A stretch of DNA of 64,000 bases from Sarcomyxa edulis (taxonomy: Eukaryota; Basidiomycota; Agaricomycetes; Agaricales; Mycenaceae). Positions 12,400 through 23,337 of the stretch are shown in pieces. The first letter of the stretch is position 1. Each line of letters starts with the position of its first letter. The notes under the pieces were generated by a model that saw only the letters and a program-made list of their open reading frames with translations, was not told the origin of the DNA and did no database searches. The translations under genes were made by a program, and so were the position numbers. Where the stretch lies: assembly GCA_009761415.1 (NCBI GenBank), contig QUOL01000001.1:434001-498000 (forward strand). Reading direction: 5' to 3'.

Positions 12400-12469
12400 A
12401 CTGTACAGTAAGCATATAAGAGACTGTGAAATTACGACAGGATTACTCACGATGTCGGAATGCCGCCAT
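12309..12469 (-). promoter_or_regulatory. Upstream ORF ending 5 nt before an internal start codon
   Basis: On the minus strand an ATG at 12469 precedes a clear intron (12450-12401, GTGAGT to TACAG). After splicing this frame overlaps the mitochondrial start (12399) out of frame and stops at TGA 12317-12315. The internal ATG of the same gene, Met31 at 12309, begins five bases later. Ribosomes starting at 12469 would skip the leader start and could reinitiate at Met31; ribosomes that miss it would make the mitochondrial form. The arrangement is read directly; its use is inferred. Confidence 0.5.
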
Positions 12470-12660
12470 GGTTGTATGACTGAGAATCGAATGGTCCGGC
12501 GATGCTTAGCAGCTAAAGCCGAGCTCTGATCATCGTGCTAGACAGCGCTCAAAAGTCTATGGGATTGGCTCGAGTTTGTTACAGTACTAATGTTTGTACA
12601 CTACACTACGGAGAATTATAAGGACGAAGAGCAATCAAACAACGTACTTCAAGTTCAGAG

Positions 12661-13926
12661 TCATTTCAATTCCAAAAATGCAGCGAGGAGAACTTCGTAA
12701 ATCAGCAGAACCTGTTCTTCTCTCTGTACCATGCCTGGACGGAATTCACGAAGGGAATCAATTTCTTGTGCAACAAGATCATTTTTCAGCGTTTCTGGCA
12801 AAGGGCCGAGGGGCGATGAAGGGAGATCAGACTTTGACGGAGGTGTATAGGTTGTAGGAGAAGTGGGACCGGGCGTCAGTAGATGATATGCACGAAGAAG
12901 TGACGATAACGCGATGAATGATCCTGTTCGGCCTATTCCTGCAGAGCAGCCGACGATAACTGGGGGATCAGGATCAAGGTCATTGGGGCGAGACGTCCAA
13001 GATAGATCTTTGTTGGCTTTGTCGACGAGATGGATAAATTCAAGCAAGCTCCTACGATGCTCAGGCTCTGGAACTCCATGGTCCGGCCAAGCAACGTAGA
13101 GCAAATGTCTGAATATGATCGGCTCTTCGTCGTCTTCGCTTTCTGTATCAGAACCGGGAGGATGAATGGGAACGATCGATACGACGCTCTGGATACACTG
13201 CGCTTGCTCAATGTCATCGCTTCCGAGGAGCGTTACTTTGAGCGCAGGGGCTGATGAAGGTGCACCGGATGGAGGTGGTATTACCCAAGATTGACCGATG
13301 TGTTCGGGGAAGTAGACGTGTGCTTTGCGACGACCACCCTCGATGTGGCGAGTAAGTTGGACCACAGTACGGATACGACATGTTTTCGTCTTCGGTGGCG
13401 CATGTTCCGAGGCGTGCAACGACGATGGTGGTCGCGAAACAGGCTGCAGGATCACGCTGAGGAAAGAATGTGCAGTGTTGGGTAGAGGTGCTTGTGCGGC
13501 GATCCACCATTTACGTCCATACAACTCCCTCACCCAGCTCGCGTTGAGATAGTATCGGTCTCTCTCCACAAGCTCTTCATCGCCCCCCTCTTCTTTACCG
13601 CTACCCACAACCACGCGAGTCCTGTCATATGGTTCCAACTCCAAGTACCGATTCCCCGGTAAGTTTTCTGGTCGAAATCCTACGGATACGGAATAATGTT
13701 CTACTTTTGATGGAGTGCGAGTGATGCTAGGAAGACAGGCGGTGAACTTTCTAGCACGAGAAAGACGACTTTGAGGAGAGTCTGGAGCCTTTGTCCGTGA
13801 AGAGTTACGAACGAGCTGACGACTGACTTCGCGTTTCGAGAGCGTCTGAAGAACAATTTCGAGATGAGGTAAAGTCTGAGATTCTGTCAACCAGGTAGGA
13901 ACTCGTTTAGATGCGACGTTGGTCAT
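12661..13926 (-). CDS. Protein tyrosine phosphatase, classical family
   Basis: A single exon of 421 aa from ATG 13926; an ATG at 13968 would add 14 residues of no family character. Classical PTP motifs appear in order: the phosphotyrosine-loop region GNRYLELEPYDRTRV, the YLNASWV block, QAPLPNTAHSFL, the WPD loop (AWPDHGVPEPEH), the signature GCSAGIGRTGS (Cys327) and the Q loop (RPGMVQREEQ). It hydrolyses phosphotyrosine. The residue before the catalytic cysteine is Gly, where the family almost always has His. Pro/Ser-rich inserts lie between the WPD loop and the signature and again after it. Its promoter region (198 bp) is shared with the divergent NR2C2AP-like gene. The lack of introns is unusual for this region. 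Confidence 0.88.
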   Translation of the reverse strand: MTNVASKRVPTWLTESQTLPHLEIVLQTLSKREVSRQLVRNSSRTKAPDSPQSRLSRARKFTACLPSITRTPSKVEHYSVSVGFRPENLPGNRYLELEPYDRTRVVVGSGKEEGGDEELVERDRYYLNASWVRELYGRKWWIAAQAPLPNTAHSFLSVILQPVSRPPSSLHASEHAPPKTKTCRIRTVVQLTRHIEGGRRKAHVYFPEHIGQSWVIPPPSGAPSSAPALKVTLLGSDDIEQAQCIQSVVSIVPIHPPGSDTESEDDEEPIIFRHLLYVAWPDHGVPEPEHRRSLLEFIHLVDKANKDLSWTSRPNDLDPDPPVIVGCSAGIGRTGSFIALSSLLRAYHLLTPGPTSPTTYTPPSKSDLPSSPLGPLPETLKNDLVAQEIDSLREFRPGMVQREEQVLLIYEVLLAAFLELK

Positions 13927-14124
13927 GGTTCCTTGTATGAAGGAAAGATATGAAGATCTTGGAATCACTGGTGGTTGTGGCGGTTGTGGGGAAAGTTCGT
14001 AAATGATACAAAGAGAGATTGCAGAAGGTGCGCGCTTCGAGATGGATGATCGATCTCTTGTTTTCCAATAACCACTCGAGGCACTATTCGCTGCAGCTCG
14101 TCGTTCAGCACGACGTCGACGAAC

Positions 14125-14711
14125 ATGGAATCGCTGCTCACATCTGATACGAAGATAAAGTCTGTCGCACTCGATCTGCTCCGAAAAAACTCGGTCTTAT
14201 ACTTGCTTGTTTCGTCCGAAGGGTCAGCTCGACGCTAGACAAGTCCGTGGGCAAAAAATACCTGACGGATGATAGCCCAGAGACTTGTTGGACATCTCAG
14301 CAGGTATGTAGGTCCTTGATCTGCTCTACCTAACATACCTACTAGCTCTCTTCATCTCGACAGGGCCTCCCACAGTACATCCAGATGGGCTTCGCCACCA
14401 GAGTAATTCCGAAACGTATAACTCTGACATTTCAAGGTGGTTTCGTCGGAACACAGTGCGCTATTGAAGTCCTTCCCCCTCCTTCTACGACGAACGGTGT
14501 AGTGGATAAACCCGAATGGCGACTCATGACACGAATATACCCGGAAGACGTGAACCGACGACAGACATTCGATTTGGAACCGTCGGATCTGCAGGAGGCG
14601 TCGGAGAGTGGAATAGACGGTCTGAAGATTGTATTTGAGGGTAGTTCAGATTTCTTTGGTAGGATAACTGTGTATGATCTGAAGCTCGAGGGAAAAGTTA
14701 TCCCGACGTAG
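14125..14711 (+). CDS. NR2C2AP-like galactose-binding-domain protein
   Basis: Exons 14125-14159, 14222-14303 and 14364-14711 close to 154 aa. The sequence follows nuclear receptor 2C2-associated protein closely in order and spacing: VSSTLDKSVGKKYL, DDSPETCWTSQQGLPQYI, ITLTFQGGFVG, RIYPEDVNRRQTFDL, GLKIVFEGSSDFFGRITVY. This is a single F5/8-type (galactose-binding-like) beta-sandwich of about 150 residues filling the whole protein. The animal protein was found as a partner of an orphan nuclear receptor, which fungi lack, so the ancestral role is unknown. It is divergent from the tyrosine phosphatase gene. Confidence 0.85.
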
Positions 14712-15230
14712 GTTGACTCGTTCGACGATGTGACGGAACGGACTTGTGCTAACTCGTCTAACGACCGTCTTCCTCTGGCTCGTTCGCCTTGAGTTTGCGA
14801 TTCTCAACCATACAGTGGTTACGACTGTATCCACTATGGCTCACAACGAACAAATTTATGCGGGAATGAGTTCGTATTCCAAGTGTACGATAAAACATGG
14901 AAATACGACTACAAAAATTCGGATGTGCCAGTAAAAAATCGACATGCCGGGTCCTGGTTTAACGTTGACACGACACTTCCTAGACTGGAGGCCCACTCTC
15001 GAGGGATCAGGATTCAATAAATTGAATCACTGGCACTGACACGACGGTCGAAAATCTTACGCCGGTCAGCGTGGCATGTCCTCTGGGAGGAACGACAAAG
15101 TGGAAAATTTGGATTTTATACGTTTCTGAGAGTTCCCACGGGGTCCCCCGCACAATATTTTGGTGCTCCGATGACTTTCTACTAGTAGTTCAACCCCGAT
15201 CTTCGCACTAAAACCCTTGACTGAACGACG
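14712..15230. other. Intergenic region
   Basis: No frame has recognisable content. It holds the 3' end of the NR2C2AP-like gene and the promoter of the uS15m gene. Confidence 0.45.
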
Positions 15231-16207
15231 ATGTTCAGAGCGTGTCTGACGCAAAGTGAGTGTGGACATCAGTCATGAATGTACAGAGTATTGAACCCAA
15301 TTTGTTCCATTCACAGGCTCGCGTTCAGTCGCGTCTTCGAGCTCTACACCTTCATCCTCCCTACGGCTACATACTTCAGCTGTCGTCCAGGCTATGGCGG
15401 GGACGAGGACGAAGAAAGTATCAGCTCGTATTACGAAGAAGGCGAATCAACAGAAAAACGTCGAGCGTCAAGAGGCCGAGCTCTTGCGGCAGCCAAGTGT
15501 CATCCTCGGACTTGGACCAGGTGAAGAACACTTATGGAACGACTGCGATCTAGCCAAGATCATTGTGACAGAGGAGAAGCTTGACGCTGAGGAAAACAAG
15601 GACCTGAAGGTGACGATGCCATACGGAGCCATCGTTATGCCCAAACTATTAGCCTTCGGGGTTGGGGAAACGGAGAAAAAGATGTTGTTTGAGAATCTAC
15701 CCGTGTTGACTGCAGAGACAGCGCTCAGCGGCAACACATCGAAGGACCTGTCGCCCGCGAAGATCAAGGAAATTCATGATGCAGCTAGTATTCAGGAGAG
15801 ATTGAAAGCGAATGCGTTCGCCAGAATCTTGGATCTTCGGAATGCGGATGGGCCGGCTATCGCTTTCGAGAATCGAAAACGCATCGTGGAAGCGTTCTCT
15901 CCTCCTGGTAAACAAGATCCAGGTAGTCCCGAAGTTCAAGGTATCGTTACATCTAGTACTCGTTTGGTACAATACCTCACATCCTCCGTATCTAGCTGCC
16001 ATAATGACATACAGAATACGCAACCTATGGACGCATTTGAACAAATTCAAAAGAGATGTGGGCAACAAGCGGTCTATTCGATTGCTGATTCACAAAAGGC
16101 AAAAGGTACTGAGGTACCTGAAGAATGTGGACCGAGACCGATACGATCGGCTACTTAAACGACTGGCCTTGAGATCAGACAGTGTAGAAGGGGAGCTAGT
16201 AGTATGA
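15231..16207 (+). CDS. MRPS28: Mitochondrial small-subunit ribosomal protein uS15m
   Basis: Exons 15231-15255, 15317-15940 and 15996-16207 close to 286 aa. The N-terminus (MFRACLTQSSRSVASSSS, then LRLHTSAVV) is rich in Ser and Arg with no acidic residues, fitting a mitochondrial leader. The S15 fold is C-terminal, about residues 208-285: IMTYRIRNLWTHLNKFKRD, NKRSIRLLIHKRQKVLRYL and DRDRYDRLLKRL. Those blocks match bacterial S15 and yeast Mrps28, and S15 binds 16S-type rRNA and helps assemble the small subunit platform. The extra 180 residues before the domain are typical of fungal uS15m. Confidence 0.92.
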
Positions 16208-16433
16208 GATATGATATATCATTTCTGTGGATTTATCCGGACCCGGTTGAGACAATTCAGTGGGTCGAATCCGCACTCGCACTCGCAACTGCTTACAAGC
16301 TGCTTGAATTCTTTCAAGTCAAGTCAATCAACAATCTGTCTGATTACGCAGAAGCATCATCGTGGTCTATCACGATATGAGGCACAAATATCAATGTGTT
16401 GTGTCACTATACCGACTATGTCTGGCGAATGTT

Positions 16434-18922
16434 CTAGATAACTGCTGGCTTTTTGACCCGCAATGAAAAGCAAGTCGATTCTTCTTCGCAATCTGAGAGG
16501 AAGCCGTAGGTTGTGACGCGATCGCGTTGGACCTCAGGAGATGCGAAGGCCTTGTAATAGTCTCGGTTCATCACCGGTTCATCGACGTCGTGGCTGCACA
16601 AAGTTTAACCAAACGTCAGCATTGAGTCGAGGACTTGGGTGACCAACAAAAAGAATACGTACTGGTCAATTATATGCTCCATGATACGGGGAAGCGTGGT
16701 GAGTGAAACCTCACGGGTGAGGTCACAACAGTGCACGCAACCCCACGCCCGAAGCCGCATATCGGAATAAGCGATGTCCTTGGGGAACTGCAAAGCCGGT
16801 ATTGGAAGTTTATTCTTGTGCATGATCAAGTTTTCTAACTCCAGCGTCTGAACGCGTCCATCCTGGTAATCCTTGAAGGCAGCTCGTTCCCTTTCGGATT
16901 CTACCCGTTTGAACTGTCTCGTTTCTTCTGGTCCTAACATGTACCAGACTGTGGGACGGCTGGTGTGGTCGGGCTTCTGGGAGTGTTCGACCGCGGCTCT
17001 CCACTTGAATACTTTGACCTGTGCTGGGCCATCTTCAGAAGGCCACTTCGCGCAAGTGAGACAGCCCAGCCTGATGTCAGAGTTGTCCATCTTTTCTGCC
17101 GTCGTAGTATTCAGGTCCAATCCGCAAACCTTGATTATGCCCTCGACGACCTTCGTGGCGGAAACATCCAGACAGAGGGACTCGGAAGACCATGCCGCTC
17201 GCTCCATGATCATATCATTCTCTAGATACTCTGGAGAATCAAATTGGTGTGCTGTCCTCTCTGACCTGGTCAAACATCGATGACCGAGGACGGTCGGGTA
17301 ATAAAAAATCTTGATTTGGTTGTAGGAACTGCATTGGCGACATCGTAAGGTAGTGGTGGCCAATGTTAGGTCCTTTTTAGTAAAAGGCTTCGGGGCACGA
17401 TGTACGAGATTTTCTTGGATTGTAGTAATCAAGCGCTGATCTAAACCTGCGCGCCACTCGTCGCAAAGACCAGCTATCGAAGGAACGATAGATTCGAAGG
17501 TCGATGCATCGACCACAATCTGCACAGGTAAGTCCAGGACAGCCTTGATAGATGGCATATTGCAGAAGTCGACAGGTTCGGGGAATATCAGGGTTTCATG
17601 GAGCAGAGATTTTTTGAAGGCACGGAGGACCGCAATGGCTATAGTCTTACGCTGGGAGACGACGGCCGCAAATTCTCGGCTAAGACGCGCTGCTTTGACG
17701 GTTTCCATGTACTGGATCATCTGGCCTTCGATATTCGACCAGACTTGTCGTTGATCTCCAAGTCAGGATGAGGCGAACATCAAGTGATGGGATGATACTA
17801 ACTGCGAGGAGTAAGCGGCTGCGGCAGCTTTACGAGCTTATGGCTGCTGAACGTCTTGGGAGGTATCGCCTTCATTTCGTCGCCCCATCCCAACGCGGTG
17901 AGTTTTGCGATAATTCTGTAAGAAAGCCGAATGAGTCCGAGTACGCGACAAGTGCAGGCGGGGACCCATACTCTTGTCTTCTAGCCTCTTTAACGCTAGA
18001 TAGTTCCCTGGCCCGATCTTCAGATCGTTTCTTCGCCCATCGTTCGCATATCTGGGCATGCTGTAATAATTTGATGAGTAATGCGCTAGAAGGTAAAGTC
18101 GATATAGAACGACTGCATACATCAGCTATCTCTTTCATAAGCAAATGTTGTTCTGCCATAAAAGCCTCGCGGGCATCGGCGGTCTCAAGGGAATCATATT
18201 TCTCCTTCATTGCTTCGTATGCAGGAGCAAAATATAATACTTCACCATCTGTTACAATCAAGCTCTAGGAAGAGTCATGAAAATAATCAGTATAGATCTC
18301 ACCGACCTTTCGTAGTCCATTTCGGAACAACAGTAGGGAGGCTGATACTTTTCGCCATATACCCTACGACGTCACGGCATAGGTGCGTCTTTGCACAACT
18401 ATCACAGATACGAATGCGAAGACTCCAATGCACTATACGCACAGTCTTGGTGATGCAAACCTGCGATAATGACAAATCAGAGACGTGTCAAGGATAACAT
18501 TCATATGTTACGCACATGGCACGTCTGCTCATACAACAGATTGGCCCACTGAGGCTCCACCATGCCTGGAGGAATGCTTGGAAGACCTGGGACATTTTCT
18601 TGAGCGGCTTTCCAAACGAACTTTGCGGAACGATGCATAAGTATACGCCTGAAGTCTTTTGTAGTGCGAGAGAGATTCAGGATGTCTTGCGGCATCAAAT
18701 GCCCAAAGATCTGCAAAGTAACTTCAGCTACTGGGACCAGCATTCGAGCGATAGCTAAATTACATCAAATAGAATGTCTAATGGCATTTTCACCAATCCA
18801 GCAAGTTTCCCTGGTTTAGGCTGCCATCGGACGCGTTTTTTGGGCTGTCCCTGTTGTTGAGGTTCCTTTCGAACGAGCTGAGTGCCATTTTTGTGTTTTT
18901 TGGGAGGCCCTTGTCCATCCAT
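16434..18922 (-). CDS. F-box protein with Cys-rich segment
   Basis: Exons in gene order are 18922-18764, 18710-18516, 18460-18307, 18248-17972, 17915-17803, 17755-16663 and 16593-16434; phases close to 716 aa. The order is a basic start (QPKKRVRWQPKPGKL), an F-box at about 46-80 (MPLDILFDIFGHLMPQDILN), and a Cys-rich stretch around 117-145 (CHVC, then RICDSCAKTHLC) that may bind a metal. Next comes a helical, charged middle (RQEIIAKLTALGWGDEMKAI) and a second Cys-rich part near the end (WGCVHCCDLTRE). This layout is common in expanded agaricomycete F-box families. It should act as an SCF substrate adaptor; the target is unknown. Several introns fall inside frames that look open, so simple ORF reading mistranslates this gene. 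Confidence 0.82.
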
Positions 18923-19060
18923 TACGATGAGAAATGAGAGGAAAGTGCTGAATTTCAAAATCGTGCATACGCGAGACGCGTCGACGTCGGATTTCGCCGA
19001 TTGTTTTTACGGAAAGGTGCCAAAAGTTTTGAGCTCTTCTTACCTCCTACTGCCACCATC

Positions 19061-22000
19061 ATGGCCAACACCGCAAGCATAGCTGAATGCTTGACTGCTA
19101 CACTTAGCTCTAATTCAAATGCGAGGGTTGCTGCAGAACTCAAGTTGGCGGAATATTTGGCCTATCCAGGTTCGTTCATGCACTGAAGATCACTACGAAT
19201 CTCGCGGTACTCACACTTTATCACGTCTATAAGACACTGGATTATCCCTATCACAACTGATCTTGGCACAAGATGCAGACATGGGTCTACGACAGATAAG
19301 TCTTGTCGCGTTTTACGGTCCTTTTGTCGCGTCTTGATGGCTTGCTTGTTGTGAAAGCACTCGGCCAGCATCGTCCTCAGAAAATACGTGAAAGAACGAT
19401 GGTCTCCTTATTTTCCTTCTTTCAAAGGAGCTGCTCCCCCGGTTGAGGTATTACTCCTCTCGTGCATTTTCTTATTATCGTGCCAAATGCAATCCACAGG
19501 TGAAAAGCCAGATACGCCATGCCATCTTCCAGGGATTATCAGACCCAAATCGCAAGATTCGTACTCTCTCTGTGAGTTCTACACTCTATATATCGGAATC
19601 GCACCCTTCTCAATGACTAGGATCACGGCAGGCCCATACACTATCCTTCGTAGCAAGTTGCGACTGGCCAGATGAATATCCAGAACTCTTATCGTCGCTG
19701 ATCACTCTTGTATCATCCAACTCGCCCGATTCCGTGCACGGAGCCATGCAGGTCTTCACAGAATTCATCAAGTCCGAGTTGACAGAGGATCAGATCCTGC
19801 CTGTGCTTCGCGAGCTTCTGCCCGTCCTACTTTCCATTCTAGGCTCCACAGAGGTATGCATATCTATTTATCTATCCATTGCTGCATCAAATTAATTTGT
19901 GGGAGTAGCAGCACACACCCCTTACTCGAGCTCGGACTGTCTCTGTCTTCCGACAATGTGTGACGTCTCTGTTCATGGTGAAGGATCAGCATCCCCAAGC
20001 TGTGAAGGAAGCCACTGCTTCCGTCCTTCCCGTGTGGCTGGAAGCGTTCAAGGTGTTACTTAACATCGATCCACAACAGGATGTTGCTCCCACTAATAAC
20101 AACTGGGATGGCCTCGTCGTTCGAATTCAAATATTCAAGGTAACAATTTCCACACATTCGTCGGAGATCTAAGCTGACGTTGTTGATCCTTTTTTAGACT
20201 CTAGACACCATTCACACGTCGTTTCCTCGTACACTGACCCCATATCTGAACGACTTCCTTGCAGCATCCATAAACCACCTTCACTCGCTCTACCCAACTT
20301 TTGTTCGCTATTATCTCTCATCTACTGAATCCGCCCCAAATTCATCCGAAGACGAGTCTATCGAGCTACCTCAGCTAGTCTGTCCTATAACCGACTTCGT
20401 CGCTGCCGTCACCAGAGGGGGTAAAGCAAAAGAATGGTTCGATGGAGGGCACCTATCTTCTCTCGTCTTGACTGTGTTTAACTACGTGCAGATGACCGAC
20501 GAAGATGCACGTGCTTCTACTTACATGGTCACAAACGCAATACTGACTTTTCACAGGAGGAGACATGGGCTTCTAATGCGAACGCTTTTGTAGCGCAGGA
20601 GGAGGATGAAACTCAGACTTACAGTGTCCGGGTGGCCGGCTTTGATTTGCTTGCGGTATTGGGCATTTTTTCCGTCGAATTCCTGCTTGGAACTCAATTC
20701 CGACTTCTTAGTGCCTTATTGATAGAGCACCAGCAGAGACTGTTGCTGCTTTCCAATCTTCGATTCAGCAGATTGTCCAATCGTCTCACCAAGTGCGTGA
20801 GTCTGGGAAAAGTGACTGGTATGTCCTCTGTGTGATCGGTCGAACCTTCGAGTGCTGAACATGTTTAGGTGGAGACCTCTGGAGGCGGCGCTTGCGTCTA
20901 TCGGGTCTCAAGCCGAAGCTACACTAGATTGCGTTGAAGATGAAGTGGATTCTGGTCGTGCAAAACCAATTGATATCGAGTCCCTTCTTGCAGACGTCAT
21001 ACCGGCTGTGCTCGGACTGTCTGGTATATTATATGTCCTTCTATCGACTTTCAGATCGTACTCAGCTGTCGATCATTGTAGCCTTCCCATTCCTCCAAGG
21101 GAGAGGGTTTGTCTTTGCTAGTCAATACGCAAAGTTACTACCGATCCAACTCGCTGGCCAATACTTAGATGCCGCCGTTCAGGTCATCGAGGCCAGTGAA
21201 GCTGGAATTCCGGTCAAAATATCTGCTGTGAAAGCAATCCACAAGTAGAATCCTGTCATTTCTGTTTCCTGCTCATTCTGACTATTATTCAGTTTCTGTC
21301 AGGGTACCGATGATGGGGCTTTACTTCCATTCGTGCCTAGAATAGCAAAGGACCTGGGACCGTTTTTGTTGCAGACTTCCGAAGACACGCTGTCCCTCGT
21401 CCTGGAAACGTTGTCAGTGGTTCTCGAGGTTGACAAGAGTAAATGGATGACACCGGATTTGGCTCATTCACTTGTAGTTGCCGTACTCGAAGTCTGGACA
21501 AAGAACAATAAAGGTACGGAGCATCTCTATCTTCATATTAACAGTGCTAACCGGCTTGAATTCATTTCGTTCGTCACAGATCCCATATTCCTCTCCATCT
21601 TGTCCGACATTCTCAGCTCCCTATCTGCTTCGGCTGCACCGGGTATTTACGAGACAGTTGTCAAGCAGGCTCTACCCCCTCTATGCAATGCCATTGGGAT
21701 CGCCAAACCAGACGAGTCTTGGGTTGCAGGCTCGGCCATCGATCTGGTCAGCAGTCTCGTCGCTGGCGCTACGGAGAACAAGCTAGGAGAAGGTTTCTTT
21801 ACGGTACTTGCTCCAAGCTTGTTCAAGTGCTTGCAAGAAGCGGAGGATAGGGATGTGATCCAGGTAACGACATGAGTTCTAGACCGCGCCATTTGACTAA
21901 CGTTTCTGTAGAATGGGATCACCTGTCTCACTCTCATTATTCGCAAGGATTGCAACCAGCTAGTCTCTTGGCGAGACTCTACAGGTCGAAATGGTCTCGA

Positions 22001-23214
22001 TAACATTTTGGCAATTGTTGCTAGATTGCTTCAGAACCAGGACGAGTCTGGTGGTCTCGTCATTGGTGACCTGATCATACATCTACTCCGTAGAGCCGGA
22101 GAGGCGATACTCCCTGTCTTGCCGGAGCTTCTACAGGCCATGGTCAATCGCATGACAACTGCGAAAACGGCTACATTCTTGCAGGTTGATTCTCGTTTTA
22201 ACATCCGTTGAAGCACTGTATTGACTGCCTTGACAGAGTCTCGTAATCCCGTTTGCCTTCCTGATATACAATCAACGGGATACAGTCTTGACTCTTCTGG
22301 AATCTACGAACATTCAAGGACGCTCTGGACTCGACATTCTCATTCAAACTTGGTGTGAGAATGCAGAAACGTTCCAAGGTTTCTGGCCTACACGAATCAG
22401 TCAGATGGCTATGTCACAGCTGTATGCATCGGAACGGCCGAGTTTACAGAACCTTATGGTCAAAGGCGACATCATTGTCAGACCGGAAACCAGGAATGGT
22501 GAGCAGGTTCTCGTTTATTTGTTGTCCTGGCATAAACGATTTACTCTTCATTGCTCGGGCCAGTCATTATGACACGGTCACGGACAAAGACGAGTAGGCA
22601 GATTTATTCTCGTTTCGAACGATTCTTACATGAACTCTGATATCTAATGACCTCGTCAATACCCACAGCTCCCATTGAATTCACGTCTATTCCATTCCCT
22701 GTCAAAGCCTTGAAGTTGCTTGTGCATGACTTGCAATCAGACGGGGAATCGGCCACCATCACAGCTCAAGGTGACAAGTATGATATTGATTCAGATGATG
22801 GGGTGAGTCCTTGGGTGCGCCCAAGATCCGGAGCATCACATTGACAATAATGTTGCGTAGGACGATGATTGGACAGAAGAAGAAAAGCTCAATCAAGGAT
22901 TCAAAGATGAAGAGTTCGCCTTCCTTTCTGAAATGATAGGCCCAAAGGGGATGGCTTTCGACAATGATGATGTTCTGGAGGACAGCGACGATGAAGACCT
23001 CAAAAATGATCCCGTATCACAGATAGATATGCAGGTATGATATATTTGTCTCGTTCAATCCCTTTCCAAGACCCTCATGTCTCCTCGACAGGCCCATCTG
23101 GTTACATTCTTCCGTGAATGTGCCACGCGGAATACGAACCACTTTTCCGCGATCGTGGACCAGCTGTCCGCGGAGGAGATGATGGTCATTCGCCAGGTTG
23201 TTACTCAGCAATAA
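19061..23214 (+). CDS. Importin-9-like karyopherin beta (Kap114 family)
   Basis: Nineteen exons close to 1042 aa, against 1041 for human IPO9. They are 19061-19169, 19234-19304, 19358-19447, 19500-19571, 19632-19853, 19909-20139, 20198-20506, 20557-20655, 20712-20818, 20869-21023, 21082-21244, 21293-21513, 21580-21863, 21912-22184, 22237-22498, 22564-22593, 22669-22802, 22861-23034 and 23092-23214. HEAT-type helical pairs run throughout. Matches include LRKYVKERWSPYFPSF in the importin N-terminal domain, CDWPDEYPELLSSL, QMTDEDEETWASNANAF, SAVKAIHNFCQ and VIMTRSRTKT, then an acidic patch near the end (DDDWTEEEK, DDEDLKNDP). IPO9/Kap114 imports histones and TBP. The intron after 20506 needs a GC donor, and the second intron (donor GTCGCG) is the least certain. 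Confidence 0.9.
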
Positions 23215-23337
23215 AGTGGGTATAAAAATGGGCTATGCGGTATATGTACTAGTAGATTTTAGTCCTCTGGATGCGCGAATGATATGCTCTCCGATATCGA
23301 TTTAATTTACAACTGCGTCCTCGACAGTCTTCTAGCT

